This document shows, one piece after another, positions 25,718 through 34,786 of a stretch of 64,000 bases of DNA; the first letter of the stretch is position 1, and every line of letters begins with the position of its first letter. The notes under the pieces were generated by a model. It made no database searches. It had not been told where the DNA came from and saw only the letters and a list, made by a program, of their open reading frames with translations. Made by a program: the position numbers and the translations under genes. The stretch is from Brevibacterium permense (lineage in GTDB: Bacteria > Actinomycetota > Actinomycetes > Actinomycetales > Brevibacteriaceae): contig NZ_JABSSX010000005.1 of the NCBI RefSeq assembly GCF_013280495.1, positions 235,611 through 299,610 on the forward strand, in the 5' to 3' direction.

Positions 25718-25964
25718 CGTGTGCCTTTCTCTTCACGTTTCGACCCAGACCTTCCCTTGCCCGATCGAAGCGTGCTCTCACGCTAACTCCCCCGGTCTGC
25801 CCGGCACATCCCCCAAAAGTATGAAATGAGCGAACTTTCTCCACCTCGTTCATTCTCGGGTGGCCTCGCGCGCATCGTCCTGCGTTAGTGTTGACTTCGA
25901 CGGAATACGTTCCCGCGTCTCGTAAGAGTCGTGGGACTCAATGTTCAAAGGAAAGGACACGAGC

Positions 25965-26264
25965 ATGGGAAAGCTCGCTTGGCAGATCATCGGCGTGGGA
26001 GCGCCCATCGCAGCTGCATTCGTCGCTCGCAAGACCCTGACCTTCGCGTGGGAGAAGTCGACGAAGCGCCCGGCGCCGTCGAACCCCGTCGATGACGAGA
26101 TCTCGATGTCCGAGGCCCTGGCCTGGACGATCGTCTCCGGTGTCGGTGTGGCCGTGGCTCAGCTCGTGGTTCAGCGCATCGCCGCGAACACCGTGCGCAA
26201 CAACTTCGGCGATGAGGCGTTGCCGAAGAAGTACCGCAAGCAGATCGAAGAGGTCACTGACTGA
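25965..26264 (+). CDS. DUF4235 membrane protein
   Basis: 99 residues from the ATG at 25965, with an AAAGGACAC leader; an upstream in-frame ATG at 25941 is less likely. The DUF4235 pattern is seen: GKLAWQIIGVGAPIAAAFVA for helix 1, then EALAWTIVSGVGVAVAQLVV for helix 2. The family is common in actinobacteria and of unknown function. The gene is monocistronic and ends at a strong terminator. Confidence 0.85.
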   Translation: MGKLAWQIIGVGAPIAAAFVARKTLTFAWEKSTKRPAPSNPVDDEISMSEALAWTIVSGVGVAVAQLVVQRIAANTVRNNFGDEALPKKYRKQIEEVTD

Positions 26265-26299
26265 TCTTCCGCTGACCTTCTGCTGCTTCTGCAGCAGCG

Positions 26300-26335
26300 A
26301 AGCGGCCCGCGAAGCTCATGCTTCGCGGGCCGCTT
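26300..26335. terminator. Intrinsic terminator between convergent genes
   Basis: Perfect 16-base stem AAGCGGCCCGCGAAGC with a TCAT loop followed by CTTCT. It lies between the DUF4235 gene and aroD. Confidence 0.88.
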
Positions 26336-26347
26336 CTTCTCTGTCGT

Positions 26348-27241
26348 TCAGCCGGTGACGCGGTCGAGGATCTCAGCGAGGACCCATGCCTCGATCTGCC
26401 CCGGCGCCGAAGCCTGACCGATCTGCGCGAATGTGGCGCAGCTGCCGAAGTCGGCGCCCATGATCCTGCTCGTCCGGCCCAAGGAACCCATCGAGATTCC
26501 GAGCACGGGAACCGGCAGCGAGGCATCCGCCGCGGCAGTCGCCTCCAGGAGACGCAGAACATCGGCCGGTGCCTGCGGCATCATCGCCACCTTGGCCACA
26601 TGCGCTCCGGCCTCGCTCATCGCAGCGAACGTCTTCAGCAGGCGCTCGGCAGAGTCCGTGGACTCGAAATTGTGGTGTGAGGCGACGACGGGCACGCCCG
26701 CTTCCTGCGCCGAGGCGATAAGGGAGCCCGATTCAGCCCGATCGATCTCAACGTCGATGGCGACGGGAACGCCCGATGATGCGCTGCCGGGAACGCCCGA
26801 GGCGGCGGTGCCGGTGGGGCCGGTGCCGGCAGCAGTTCCGGCGGCCGCCTCGACGTCGGTGACCCCGGCGATGAGTTCCCGCACCACCTCGGTGTAGTCG
26901 TCCTCGGTGATCTCCACCTGCCCGCCCTCGAATCCGGTGCGGACGGTCAGGAGGATCGGCAGCCCCGCTGTGAGTGCACTCGGAAGCAGACGAAGGGCCG
27001 CCTCGGCGAGGCTGTGCACACTCGTGCGCACCCCACCCTGCGCCGGATCGGAGGCGACGACGAGCAGCGGATCGATGCGCCATTCGACGGCGTCGACGAT
27101 TCCTGTCGCGGCGGCCGCGGCACATTCGGCAGTGAGCTCATCTGCATTGATTGCCTGTGTCGGCACGATGACGGCGGGTCGCCCAGGATTGCGCACCGCG
27201 GGCGATCCTGCGGCAGGATTGAGGAACGGCAAGGATTTCAT
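26348..27241 (-). CDS. aroD: Type I 3-dehydroquinate dehydratase
   Basis: 297 residues. Type I signature residues are present: E53 and R55 in EWRID, R101, catalytic His189/190 in ASHHNF, the Schiff-base K217 in AKVAMMP, and SMGSLGRTSR at the C-terminal phosphate-like loop. It removes water from 3-dehydroquinate in the shikimate pathway. The family is usually about 250 residues; an Ala/Gly/Thr-rich insertion at about 132-160 accounts for the extra length and looks like a disordered loop. Shikimate product feeds the chorismate used by PabC, encoded just upstream on the other strand. Confidence 0.88.
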   Translation of the reverse strand: MKSLPFLNPAAGSPAVRNPGRPAVIVPTQAINADELTAECAAAAATGIVDAVEWRIDPLLVVASDPAQGGVRTSVHSLAEAALRLLPSALTAGLPILLTVRTGFEGGQVEITEDDYTEVVRELIAGVTDVEAAAGTAAGTGPTGTAASGVPGSASSGVPVAIDVEIDRAESGSLIASAQEAGVPVVASHHNFESTDSAERLLKTFAAMSEAGAHVAKVAMMPQAPADVLRLLEATAAADASLPVPVLGISMGSLGRTSRIMGADFGSCATFAQIGQASAPGQIEAWVLAEILDRVTG

Positions 27242-27287
27242 TTCTCAAGCGTAGGCGGTGACCAGGCGCGCGGGCAGGAGGACACGG

Positions 27288-28097
27288 GTGGAGACGATGC
27301 AGGTGGACAGGATCAGCGCACGCGATGGCTTCCCCCTCGAGATCCAGGTCAGCGGGCCGGAGGACGCTCCTGCACTGCTCCTCCTGCAGGGCCAGTCGAA
27401 TTCGCACGAGTGGTGGGACGATCTGCGCGGGGACTTCGAACCGGACTTCCGCACGATCACGTTCGACTATCGCGGAACGGGAAGCAGCCGGGGTGAGCTC
27501 GGGGAACTGTCGACGGCGAGCTTCGCCGATGATGCCGTGGACGTGCTCGACCACCTCGGCGCGGATCGGGCCGCGATCTACGGCACGTCCATGGGCGGGC
27601 GGATCTCGCAGATGCTGGCACTCAACCATCCGGAGCGGGTGAGCGCTCTGGTCCTCGGGTGCACCTCGCCCGGCGGGCCGCATGCCGTCAAGCGTCCGCG
27701 TGAGGTCGGCCAAGCTCTGGCGAGGCTGCGTGGTGACGAGCACACGCAGTACCTCTTCGACCTCTTCTACACCCCCGCATGGACGGTATCGGCGGAGTAC
27801 AGCAAGATGCTCGGCGACGACACGATGACGGCGGCCGAGTCATCCGCCCATCTGCGCGTGAGCGCCAATCACAATGCCTGGGACCGGCTGCCCGAGATCT
27901 CCGCCCCGACGCTGATCATGCACGGCGATGCCGATCGGATGAACCCGGTGGAGAATGCCCGGATCCTCCACGAGCGCCTCCCCGGATCTCAGCTGCTGAT
28001 TCTGCCGGAAGGTCGACACGGATTCTTCGAAGAATTCGCCGAGGTGGTCACTCCGGCCGTGGTCCGATTCCTCACGGAATCGCTGCAGAAATCCTGA
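27288..28097 (+). CDS. Alpha/beta hydrolase
   Basis: 269 residues from the GTG at 27288 (GGAGG site six bases upstream); the ATG at 27297 is the alternative. The catalytic triad is visible as S101 in GTSMGG, Asp in MHGDADRMNP and His in EGRHGFFEE. The oxyanion-loop region is LLLQGQSNSHEWW, where a Q-G-Q replaces the usual H-G. General hydrolase of small esters or related compounds; substrate unknown. It is divergent from aroD with only 46 bases between starts. Confidence 0.82.
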   Translation: METMQVDRISARDGFPLEIQVSGPEDAPALLLLQGQSNSHEWWDDLRGDFEPDFRTITFDYRGTGSSRGELGELSTASFADDAVDVLDHLGADRAAIYGTSMGGRISQMLALNHPERVSALVLGCTSPGGPHAVKRPREVGQALARLRGDEHTQYLFDLFYTPAWTVSAEYSKMLGDDTMTAAESSAHLRVSANHNAWDRLPEISAPTLIMHGDADRMNPVENARILHERLPGSQLLILPEGRHGFFEEFAEVVTPAVVRFLTESLQKS

Positions 28098-28448
28098 AGG
28101 CAGGAATCCTGAAGGCAAGGCCGCCTACTGCATCAAAATCCCATATCCGGTAGCAAATCCGTTAACGGCATAGCTACATGCTCCAATCGATGATTATAAC
28201 AATCAAGTAACGCACGAACTTGTGTTTGCCCAGGTCAGAGCGGCAGTCAAGGATGACGCGCCGGAGACTGGGGACAAAATCTCTGCCGAAAACCCTGAAC
28301 AAAACTACAATGGTGGATCAGATATCCGTGTGCGGTGAGGCGCGTGCGCAATTGAGCTATTCGGATCTGATCTGCGAGCACCGAACCGTGCAAACGGGGG
28401 TGAAGCCTCTCGTTCTTGCGGACTGCCAAGAATGCAAGGAGGAAGTAC
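28098..28448. other. 351-bp region upstream of the osmoprotectant operon
   Basis: Contains an MtrA-box-like repeat at 28196-28211 and a TACAAT hexamer at about 28306-28311 that could be the -10 of the operon, leaving a leader of about 130 bases. A frame from 28310 overlapping the ABC gene could encode a short Cys-containing peptide but has no ribosome binding site. No riboswitch is recognised. Confidence 0.5.
28196..28211 (+). promoter_or_regulatory. MtrA-box-like direct repeat (site 3)
   Basis: ATAAC-AATCAA-GTAAC with a six-base spacer, about 240 bases before the first gene of the osmoprotectant ABC operon. Osmolyte transporters are known MtrA targets in Corynebacterium. Confidence 0.5.
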
Positions 28449-29759
28449 GTGAGCGTTGTCAAAGCGTCACACGTCTACAAAGTTTTCGGAAAGCGTGAAA
28501 ACGAAGTCGTCAAACGACTCGAAGAGGGCGCCGACCGTGATGATCTGACGAAACTCGGAACGGCCGCCGTCATCGACGCGAGCTTCGAAGTCGAGGCCGG
28601 CGAGATCTTCGTCGTCATGGGCCTTTCAGGCTCAGGCAAGTCGACATTGATCCGCACCCTCAACGGACTCTGGGCACCCACCGCCGGATCCGTCGAGGTG
28701 CTGGGCACTGACATCGCGAAGATCGACTCGGCCGCACTGCGCAAGGTCCGCAGCGAACACATCTCGATGGTGTTCCAGCACTTCGCGCTGCTCCCGCACC
28801 GCACCGTCCGCGACAACGCCGCCTATGCGCTCGAGATCCGCGGTGTCGCGAAGGCGGAGCGGGACAAGGCTGCCGACCGCTGGCTCAAGGCCGTCGGCCT
28901 CGAAGGCTGGGGCGACAAGTTCCCCGAACAGCTCTCCGGCGGCATGCAGCAGCGCGTCGGCCTGGCCCGCGCTCTTGCGGCGGAGACCGACATCCTCCTC
29001 ATGGACGAAGCCTTCTCCGCCCTCGACCCGCTGATCCGGCGCGAGATGCAGGAACAGCTCGTCGAACTGCAGCGAGAGCTGAAGAAAACGATCATCTTCA
29101 TCACCCACGACCTCAATGAGGCGATGTTCCTCGGTGATCGGATCGCGGTGATGCGCAACGGACGCATCGTCCAGGTCGGCACCCCGGAGGACATCCTCAC
29201 CGACCCGGCCAACGACTACGTGGCACAGTTCGTCCACGACGTCGACCGGGCCCGCGTGCTGACTGCCAACAACGTCATGGAGAAGGCACGGCAGACCGTG
29301 AGCAATCAGAACGGCCCCCGAGTCGCACTGCGCACGATGCGCGACAACGGCGCCTCCGGCGTGTACGTCACTGACAGGGACAGGAAGTTCCTCGGCCTCG
29401 TCAGCGACCGGGACTGCATCGAACACATCCGCACCGGTGCCACGACTCTCGACGAGATCATCAAACCGGTCGCCCACCCCGCATCTCCGGACGACCTGCT
29501 CATCGATCTCTTCCTTCCGACTGCGGAGATGCCTCTGCCGGTGCCCGTCACCGACGCTGACGGCGAACTCGTCGGCGTGGTGCCTCGTGCCACCCTGCTC
29601 GCCGCCCTCGGCAACCAGAACGGCGATGACGAGGCCTCCACCGAGGCTGCTGTCGAAGACTGGCCCGAGCCGGTCGACACCGGAATCATCGACCAGGTAC
29701 TCGCCGAAGGTGATGATGCCGTCGCACCGCAGGCCGCTGGCGAAAGGGGTGAGCGCTGA
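28449..29759 (+). CDS. proV: Glycine betaine/proline ABC transporter ATP-binding protein with CBS domains
   Basis: 436 residues from the GTG at 28449 (AAGGAGGAAGTAC leader). Walker A GLSGSGKST, signature LSGGMQQR and Walker B ILLMDEAFSALD are intact, and QHFALLPHRTV is typical of the OpuAA/ProV branch. Residues 280-400 form two CBS-like repeats, which in OpuA sense ionic strength at the membrane. The C-terminal tail is acidic. The stop and the permease start overlap (TGATG). Function: powers uptake of glycine betaine, choline-derived or proline osmoprotectants under salt stress. Confidence 0.9.
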   Translation: MSVVKASHVYKVFGKRENEVVKRLEEGADRDDLTKLGTAAVIDASFEVEAGEIFVVMGLSGSGKSTLIRTLNGLWAPTAGSVEVLGTDIAKIDSAALRKVRSEHISMVFQHFALLPHRTVRDNAAYALEIRGVAKAERDKAADRWLKAVGLEGWGDKFPEQLSGGMQQRVGLARALAAETDILLMDEAFSALDPLIRREMQEQLVELQRELKKTIIFITHDLNEAMFLGDRIAVMRNGRIVQVGTPEDILTDPANDYVAQFVHDVDRARVLTANNVMEKARQTVSNQNGPRVALRTMRDNGASGVYVTDRDRKFLGLVSDRDCIEHIRTGATTLDEIIKPVAHPASPDDLLIDLFLPTAEMPLPVPVTDADGELVGVVPRATLLAALGNQNGDDEASTEAAVEDWPEPVDTGIIDQVLAEGDDAVAPQAAGERGER

Positions 29760-30658
29760 TGGAGAACATCAGAATTCCGATCGGAGCCTGGGTCGACACT
29801 GTCTTCGACTGGCTGAAAGACAACGTCGCGTGGTTCTTCGACTTCGTCACCTGGCTGTTCAACTTCCTCATCGAAGTCCTCACCGACGTGCTCGTCGACC
29901 TCCACCCGCTCGTCATCATCATCCTGTTGGCGCTCATCGGCTGGATCTTCCGCTCGTGGCAGATGGCAGTGGGCACCCTCATCACCATGTTCTTCATCAT
30001 GACGATGGACCAATGGGTGGCCGCGATGCAGACCTTGGCGCTGATCATCATCGCCGCCGTCATCGCCATCATCATCGCCATCCCGGTCGGCATTCTGGCC
30101 GCGCGCAGCAACAGAGCCTCTGCAGTCATCAAGCCGATCCTCGACTTCATGCAGACGATGCCGGCCTTCGTCTACCTCATTCCCGCCGTCACCTTCTTCG
30201 GCATCGGCGTCGTCCCCGGTCTCGTGGCAACGGTGATCTTTGCTCTGCCTCCAGGTGTGCGCTTCACCGAGCTCGGCATCCGCGGAGTCGATTCGGAGAC
30301 GGTCGAAGCCGGACAGTCGTTCGGTGCGACGCCTGGTCAGATCCTCCGCGGAGTCCAGCTGCCGTTGGCCACGCCGACGATCATGGCCGGCATCAACCAG
30401 GTCATCATGCTCGCACTGGCGATGGCCGTCATCGCCGGCATGGTCGGCGCCGATGGACTCGGAAAGAACGTCGTCGAAGCGATCGCCACCCAGAACCTGC
30501 CGCTCGGCGTCGAGGCCGGACTCGGCGTGGTGATCATCGCGGTCTACCTTGATCGCGTCACCGCGGCCCTGGGCACCGCGAAGGACTACCCGAACTCGCT
30601 CGTGGCGAGCATGCGTCGTCGCAGTGCGAAGAACAAGGCAGCTGCCGCAGCGGCCTGA
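29759..30658 (+). CDS. proW: Glycine betaine/proline ABC transporter permease
   Basis: 299 residues with about six membrane helices. The binding-protein-dependent transport motif is EAGQSFGATPGQILRGVQLP, the EAA loop that contacts the ATPase. Early helices match ProW/OpuAB (VDLHPLVIIILLALIGWIF; MDQWVAAMQTLALIIIAAV). It overlaps the ATPase gene by one base and precedes the binding-protein gene by 53 bases. Confidence 0.9.
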   Translation: MENIRIPIGAWVDTVFDWLKDNVAWFFDFVTWLFNFLIEVLTDVLVDLHPLVIIILLALIGWIFRSWQMAVGTLITMFFIMTMDQWVAAMQTLALIIIAAVIAIIIAIPVGILAARSNRASAVIKPILDFMQTMPAFVYLIPAVTFFGIGVVPGLVATVIFALPPGVRFTELGIRGVDSETVEAGQSFGATPGQILRGVQLPLATPTIMAGINQVIMLALAMAVIAGMVGADGLGKNVVEAIATQNLPLGVEAGLGVVIIAVYLDRVTAALGTAKDYPNSLVASMRRRSAKNKAAAAAA

Positions 30659-30711
30659 GTCGATGGACCACACAGTCTGAATAGTCGATCACTAGAGAAA
30701 AGGTACACACA

Positions 30712-31617
30712 ATGAAGAGAAGATTCCTCACCCCGATCGTCGCTGCAGTCGCAGCCCTCGGCCTTGCCCTGACCGGCTGCTCACAGGAAGCATCGAAGGA
30801 CGGCGGCGAAGGCGGCGACAAGGGCGACATCAAACTCGGCTACGTCACCGGCTGGACCGACGGTCAGAGCATCTCGCTCCTGCTCGAAGACCAGCTGGGC
30901 AAGATGGGCTACAACGTCGAGACCGAGACCTTCAACGACGCCGCCGTCCTCTACGCCGGTGTCGCCAACGGCGATATCGACATGTATCCGTCCTCGTGGC
31001 CCGAGGTCACGCACAAGCAGTACATCGACGAATACGGTGACGACCTCGAAGACCTCGGCGCCTACTACGACAACGCCGTCCTCACGATCGCCGTCCCGAA
31101 GTACATGAAGGACATCAACTCGATCGAGGACCTCAAGGGCAAGGGCAAGGACTTCGGCGGAGAGATCATCGGAATCGAGCCCGGAGCCGGTCTGACGAAG
31201 GCCACCAAGGCGATGATTCCCGAATACGGTCTTGACGACGAATACGAACTCGTCACCTCGTCGACCGCCGCCATGCTCACCGAGCTCGGCAATGCGACCG
31301 ATGCGGAGAAGGACATCGTCGTCACCCTGTGGCGTCCGTTCTGGGCCAACAACGAGTACCCGGTCAAGGACCTCGAGGACCCGAAGGGTGCGATGGGTGA
31401 TCCCGAGAAGCTCCACTTCACCGCGACCAAGGGCTTCGGCGAAGAGTTCTCCGATGCCGCTGACTACGTCGGGAAGATCAAGATGGATGACAAGCAGTAC
31501 GGAGACCTCGAGGACCTGGTCGTCAACAAGTACAAGGATGATGGCAAGAAGGCCATCGCCGAGTGGCTGAAGGCCAACCCCGACGCCTACGAAGGCGAGC
31601 TGCCTGACGAGAAGTGA
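30712..31617 (+). CDS. proX: Glycine betaine-binding lipoprotein
   Basis: 301 residues. A lipoprotein signal ends in LTGC at about residue 23, so the protein is tethered to the outer face of the membrane. The OpuAC fold follows, with DIKLGYVTGWTDGQS at the start and conserved aromatic residues in YPSSWPEV and LWRPFWANNEYP likely lining the ligand cage. It delivers betaine-like solutes to the permease encoded upstream. The operon ends at the strong terminator at 31706-31745. Confidence 0.9.
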   Translation: MKRRFLTPIVAAVAALGLALTGCSQEASKDGGEGGDKGDIKLGYVTGWTDGQSISLLLEDQLGKMGYNVETETFNDAAVLYAGVANGDIDMYPSSWPEVTHKQYIDEYGDDLEDLGAYYDNAVLTIAVPKYMKDINSIEDLKGKGKDFGGEIIGIEPGAGLTKATKAMIPEYGLDDEYELVTSSTAAMLTELGNATDAEKDIVVTLWRPFWANNEYPVKDLEDPKGAMGDPEKLHFTATKGFGEEFSDAADYVGKIKMDDKQYGDLEDLVVNKYKDDGKKAIAEWLKANPDAYEGELPDEK

Positions 31618-31705
31618 TTCTGTCGCCGCGGCAGCAGCCGCACTGAGGACGACATCGACGCCTCAGCTGTGGGCTTCCCCATTTCCCGGCGTGTGGTCAT
31701 GAAAT

Positions 31706-31745
31706 GCTGTGCCCTCCCGACTCGTCCGAGTCGGGAGGGCACAGC
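31706..31745 (+). terminator. Strong terminator of the osmoprotectant operon
   Basis: Perfect 19-base stem GCTGTGCCCTCCCGACTCG with a two-base loop, about 90 bases after the binding-protein stop. Confidence 0.8.
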
Positions 31746-31818
31746 TGTATGAGTAGACTCGGCTGAGAATCGCCGTTGACACCAATATCGGTGCGCGGGC
31801 CCGAACGGAGGACATCCC

Positions 31819-32418
31819 ATGACGACCGATTCGGCAACCGTCGACACCTTCGTCGGACCCCTCACTGTGACAAGCGACGGCCGGTCGATCCTCCGACTCG
31901 AATGGCGCAGATCCTCGGAAGCGAGCGACGCCGCCGATCCGAGCCCCGCCGAGGCGGCCGCCGCCTCGGGACCCTCTGTTTCGATCCCCGCCGAGGCGGC
32001 CGAACGGTCAGACCAGTTCCCCGCCGAGGCGGCCGCCGCCTCGGATCCGATCCTCACCGAGGCGGTCGCCCAGTTGCGGGCGTACTTCGACGGTCGCCTC
32101 GGCGATTTCGATCTGCCCGTGGACTTCGGTCAGATCTCGGACGTCGCGAGGACCGTGTTGACGACCTTGGCCGAGGAGGTCCCGGCAGGGACCACGGTCA
32201 CCTACGGACAGCTCGCCGAAGCCAGCGGAACCGGGATTCCGGCGCGTGCTGTCGGTGGGATCATGGGACTCAATCCGATCCCGATCATCGTCCCCTGCCA
32301 TCGTGTTGTCGCAGGTAGCGGGCTCGGCGGGTATTCGGGCGGGCTGCCCGGGCACGAGCTCGAGACCAAGCGACGCCTCCTCGAGTTCGAAGACGCCCTG
32401 CCGCAGCCGCTGTTCTGA
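31819..32418 (+). CDS. ogt: Methylated-DNA-protein cysteine methyltransferase with repeat insertion
   Basis: 199 residues (GGAGGACATCCC leader). The C-terminal domain has the DNA-binding helix region VTYGQLAEASGT, PARAVGGIMGLNP, and the alkyl-acceptor C160 in IVPCHRVV, so it repairs O6-alkylguanine by irreversible self-alkylation. Between residues 40 and 82, in the N-terminal domain, lies a repeated PAEAA unit encoded by copies of the CGCCGAGGCGG motif at 31950, 31992, 32025 and 32058. Normal Ogt is about 160-170 residues, so the repeats explain the added length. It is monocistronic. Confidence 0.9.
   Translation: MTTDSATVDTFVGPLTVTSDGRSILRLEWRRSSEASDAADPSPAEAAAASGPSVSIPAEAAERSDQFPAEAAAASDPILTEAVAQLRAYFDGRLGDFDLPVDFGQISDVARTVLTTLAEEVPAGTTVTYGQLAEASGTGIPARAVGGIMGLNPIPIIVPCHRVVAGSGLGGYSGGLPGHELETKRRLLEFEDALPQPLF
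31941..32070 (+). repeat. In-frame tandem repeat inside ogt (CGAGGCGG cores)
   Basis: Four cores at 31950, 31992, 32025 and 32058, spaced 42, 33 and 33 bases, all multiples of three. They encode P/T-AEAA or TEAV units. The same core occurs in the intergenic arrays at 3577, 7439 and 41351. Confidence 0.85.
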
Positions 32419-32500
32419 CCGGCCCCACGGTCTGCGAATCGCCCCCGACCGACGCGGCCGCCGTCTCCGCTCAGATGGGTCCGGCGGCCGAGCCGGTCTC

Positions 32501-33811
32501 TCATGCGTCGAACAGCTCCTGCCCGACGTACCCGTCCTCGCTCGCTCCGGGCGGTATCGCCCACACAGTCGATCCGATCGGGGTCGTCCATTCGTTGAGC
32601 AGGTCCACCTCGGCGAGGCGGCGCTGGATCGGCAGGAACTGCCGTTCGATATCGGCCTGGAAGGATGCGAACAGCAGCCCGGAATCCCCGCCCGCGCCGG
32701 TCTCGTAGTTGAACGTGCGCCGGTGGATCTGCACCTCCGGGCCCAGTCCGTCGCGGGCGCGAGCGATATGCGCGGCCTGAGAGATCGTCGTCAGCCCCCG
32801 TTCATCGACGGCGGTGAAGTCCGGGACGTCGAACTCGTCTTTCCCCGACAGGGGTGCCCCGTTGTCCACGGTCCGCCCGACCGAGAACTCCCGGGCCGGG
32901 CGGTCGGCCTGATCCCAGGTGTCGAGGTTCATCGCGATATCGCGCAGAACCAGCGTCGTTCCCCCACGCATCCACACCGGCAGATGCGCACCGAGGTCGG
33001 CCGGCGGCTCCCCGCGGGCGGAGAACACCGGGTTAGCAGTCTCGGTGCCCTGTCCCCAGATGATCCGCGCGAAGTCCTCGGATCCGGGTCCAGGATTCGC
33101 CGTGCCGTCGAGCTGACCGAAGAGGTTCCGCTGGGTCCTCCCCTCCCCCGCGCTGCCGTAGGCACGTCGGAATCCGTCCCGCTGCCAGGCCACCTCGGCG
33201 AACGATCGCGAATCCTTGAACAGCATGCGCCTGGCATGTGCCAAGGTCAGCGGGTCGTCGCCGCAGATCTGCAGGAGCAGGTCGCCCTTGCACCGATCCT
33301 CGTCGAGGCGATCGATCGAGAACGCCTCCAGAGGCTGCAGCCAGTTCGGGACGTGCTTCTTTCCGGCGAGCGCCACCAGCTCGGCACCGAATCCGAAGGT
33401 CACCGTCAGCCGGGCGGGGTCGACGGCGAGCTCGGATTCGGAATCGGCCAACGGCGCCCGCCCCTGCGTCAGCGCGGCCGCATCCGCGGTGAGCAGGCGC
33501 AGCCAGCGCACCGCCTCGGCGGCCTTGATCCCGGGCCTCAGCGTGAACGCGATGAAGTGCGCATAGGCCTGCGGCGGGGTCTCGACCCCGGATTGATGAG
33601 TGCCGTAGAACGGCTCGGTCTGCGGCCCGTTTGCGCCGTCCAGATCTCGCCGAGGCGGCCCGCCGTCATCGGCTGACGTGTTCTGAGAGCCGGTGCCGCG
33701 GCCGAGTGCGAACCGGGTCGTGGCGCCGACGAGTCCTGCGCCGCCGGCCGCGGCCGCCGAGGTCAGGAGACCTCGACGGCTGAAGCCGGTGCGACCGGGC
33801 TCAGTGGTCAC
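32501..33811 (-). CDS. efeB: Dyp-type (EfeB-like) heme peroxidase, Tat-exported
   Basis: 436 residues from the GTG at 33811, preceded by GGAG. A twin-arginine signal FSRRGLLTSAAAAGG lies at about residues 12-35. Dyp hallmarks are NLFGQLDGTANP (the GxxDG motif with catalytic Asp) and the proximal heme His in VQIHRRTFNY. EfeB-type enzymes oxidise dyes or help release iron from heme outside the cytoplasm. The start overlaps the end of the copper chaperone gene by 11 bases, so the two are translationally coupled. No EfeU or EfeO gene is present, so the iron link is uncertain. Confidence 0.88.
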   Translation of the reverse strand: MTTEPGRTGFSRRGLLTSAAAAGGAGLVGATTRFALGRGTGSQNTSADDGGPPRRDLDGANGPQTEPFYGTHQSGVETPPQAYAHFIAFTLRPGIKAAEAVRWLRLLTADAAALTQGRAPLADSESELAVDPARLTVTFGFGAELVALAGKKHVPNWLQPLEAFSIDRLDEDRCKGDLLLQICGDDPLTLAHARRMLFKDSRSFAEVAWQRDGFRRAYGSAGEGRTQRNLFGQLDGTANPGPGSEDFARIIWGQGTETANPVFSARGEPPADLGAHLPVWMRGGTTLVLRDIAMNLDTWDQADRPAREFSVGRTVDNGAPLSGKDEFDVPDFTAVDERGLTTISQAAHIARARDGLGPEVQIHRRTFNYETGAGGDSGLLFASFQADIERQFLPIQRRLAEVDLLNEWTTPIGSTVWAIPPGASEDGYVGQELFDA

Positions 33812-34469
33812 CGTGGTCTCCGTGATCGGGGTCCTCGTGATCGTCGCTGTCGGCACCGGCGTGCTCGCCGTCGTCGCCGTGCTCACCATGATCGCTGTGG
33901 TCGTCGCTGGAGCCTTCGGCTTCCCCGGGCGCGTATTCTTCCTGCGCTCCGGAGTACTCCTTCGCTACGGCAGTGACCCCGACGGTCTCGCCGTCGGCGG
34001 TGACGAGATCGAGGCTGATCTCCTCGCCCGGCTTGATGGCCTTCTTCAGGCCCATGATCATGATGTGATCGCCGCCGGGCTCGAAGTCCAGGCTCTCCCC
34101 GGCCGGGATGGTGAAGCCGCCCTTCTTCTCCTGCATCTTCATTCCACCCGAACCGTCGCTTTCGGTCTCGTGGAGCTCGACCATCTCCGAGTCCGGGTAT
34201 TTCGCTTCCACGAGATTGATGTCCTTGTCTGTGTTGTTCTGCAGCTTTCCGAAGACTGCGGTCATTCCGTCGTCGGCGGCCTTGACCCAAGCGCCGTCGA
34301 AGCTGAGCGCTTCGGCGTCGACTGCGCTCTCCGAGGATTCCGTCGAGGTGGAGCTGCCGCCGTCGGTCTGTGTCGAACCGGCAGCCTTGCTGTCGTCTTG
34401 GCCGCAGCCTGCCAGGCCGATGGCGACGGCAATGGGCAGGGCAAAGGCCAGGGTGATGTTCTTTCGCAT
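33801..34469 (-). CDS. PCuAC-type periplasmic copper chaperone lipoprotein
   Basis: 222 residues from the ATG at 34469. A lipoprotein signal ends in LAGC (about residue 22). The PCuAC domain has its H-(M)x10-M-x21-H-x-M type copper site: ELHETESDGSGGMKMQEKKG followed by DHIMIMG. The last 45 residues are very rich in His and Asp (DDHSDHGEHGDDGEHAG) and could bind more copper. Function: holds Cu(I) outside the membrane, usually for cytochrome oxidase assembly. It lies between the membrane protein gene and the Dyp peroxidase gene. Confidence 0.85.
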   Translation of the reverse strand: MRKNITLAFALPIAVAIGLAGCGQDDSKAAGSTQTDGGSSTSTESSESAVDAEALSFDGAWVKAADDGMTAVFGKLQNNTDKDINLVEAKYPDSEMVELHETESDGSGGMKMQEKKGGFTIPAGESLDFEPGGDHIMIMGLKKAIKPGEEISLDLVTADGETVGVTAVAKEYSGAQEEYAPGEAEGSSDDHSDHGEHGDDGEHAGADSDDHEDPDHGDHGDH

Positions 34470-34786
34470 GATGTCTGCACTTTCGTCGTTCAGGTGCAGT
34501 CGAGCACATGTCGGCGCGCGCCGCGGCCGCCTGCTGGCGCAGGCAGCAGCGCTTTCGTGAGGCTTTGCGCCGGTCACGGTTGCCTGCGCGCAACTCGTGC
34601 GAGTGCAAGTGCGCAGGGCATGTGCTGGCCAGGGTGCGGGCACGTGTCCTCTGCGCGCAGCGGTGTGCGCGGACGTGTTCGACTGTCACCGAGGGGCGGC
34701 CCGCCGCTGTCTGGGCGGCCGCCCGAAGGTGGATGGTCACCCGGGAATCCAGGTGTGGGTCGGCGCTGCAAACGCCGATTGGGACG
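34470..34786. other. 317-bp gene-free stretch upstream of the copper chaperone gene
   Basis: Between two minus-strand genes. Rich in GTGCGCA/CGCGCAG-like short repeats around 34500-34690. No open frame with good coding character, terminator or operator could be recognised. Confidence 0.5.

Noticed and set aside
28310..28498. Possible 62-residue Cys-containing leader peptide before the osmoprotectant ATPase gene
   Set aside because: No ribosome binding site, its ATG lies in the probable -10 element, and it overlaps the real gene in another frame.
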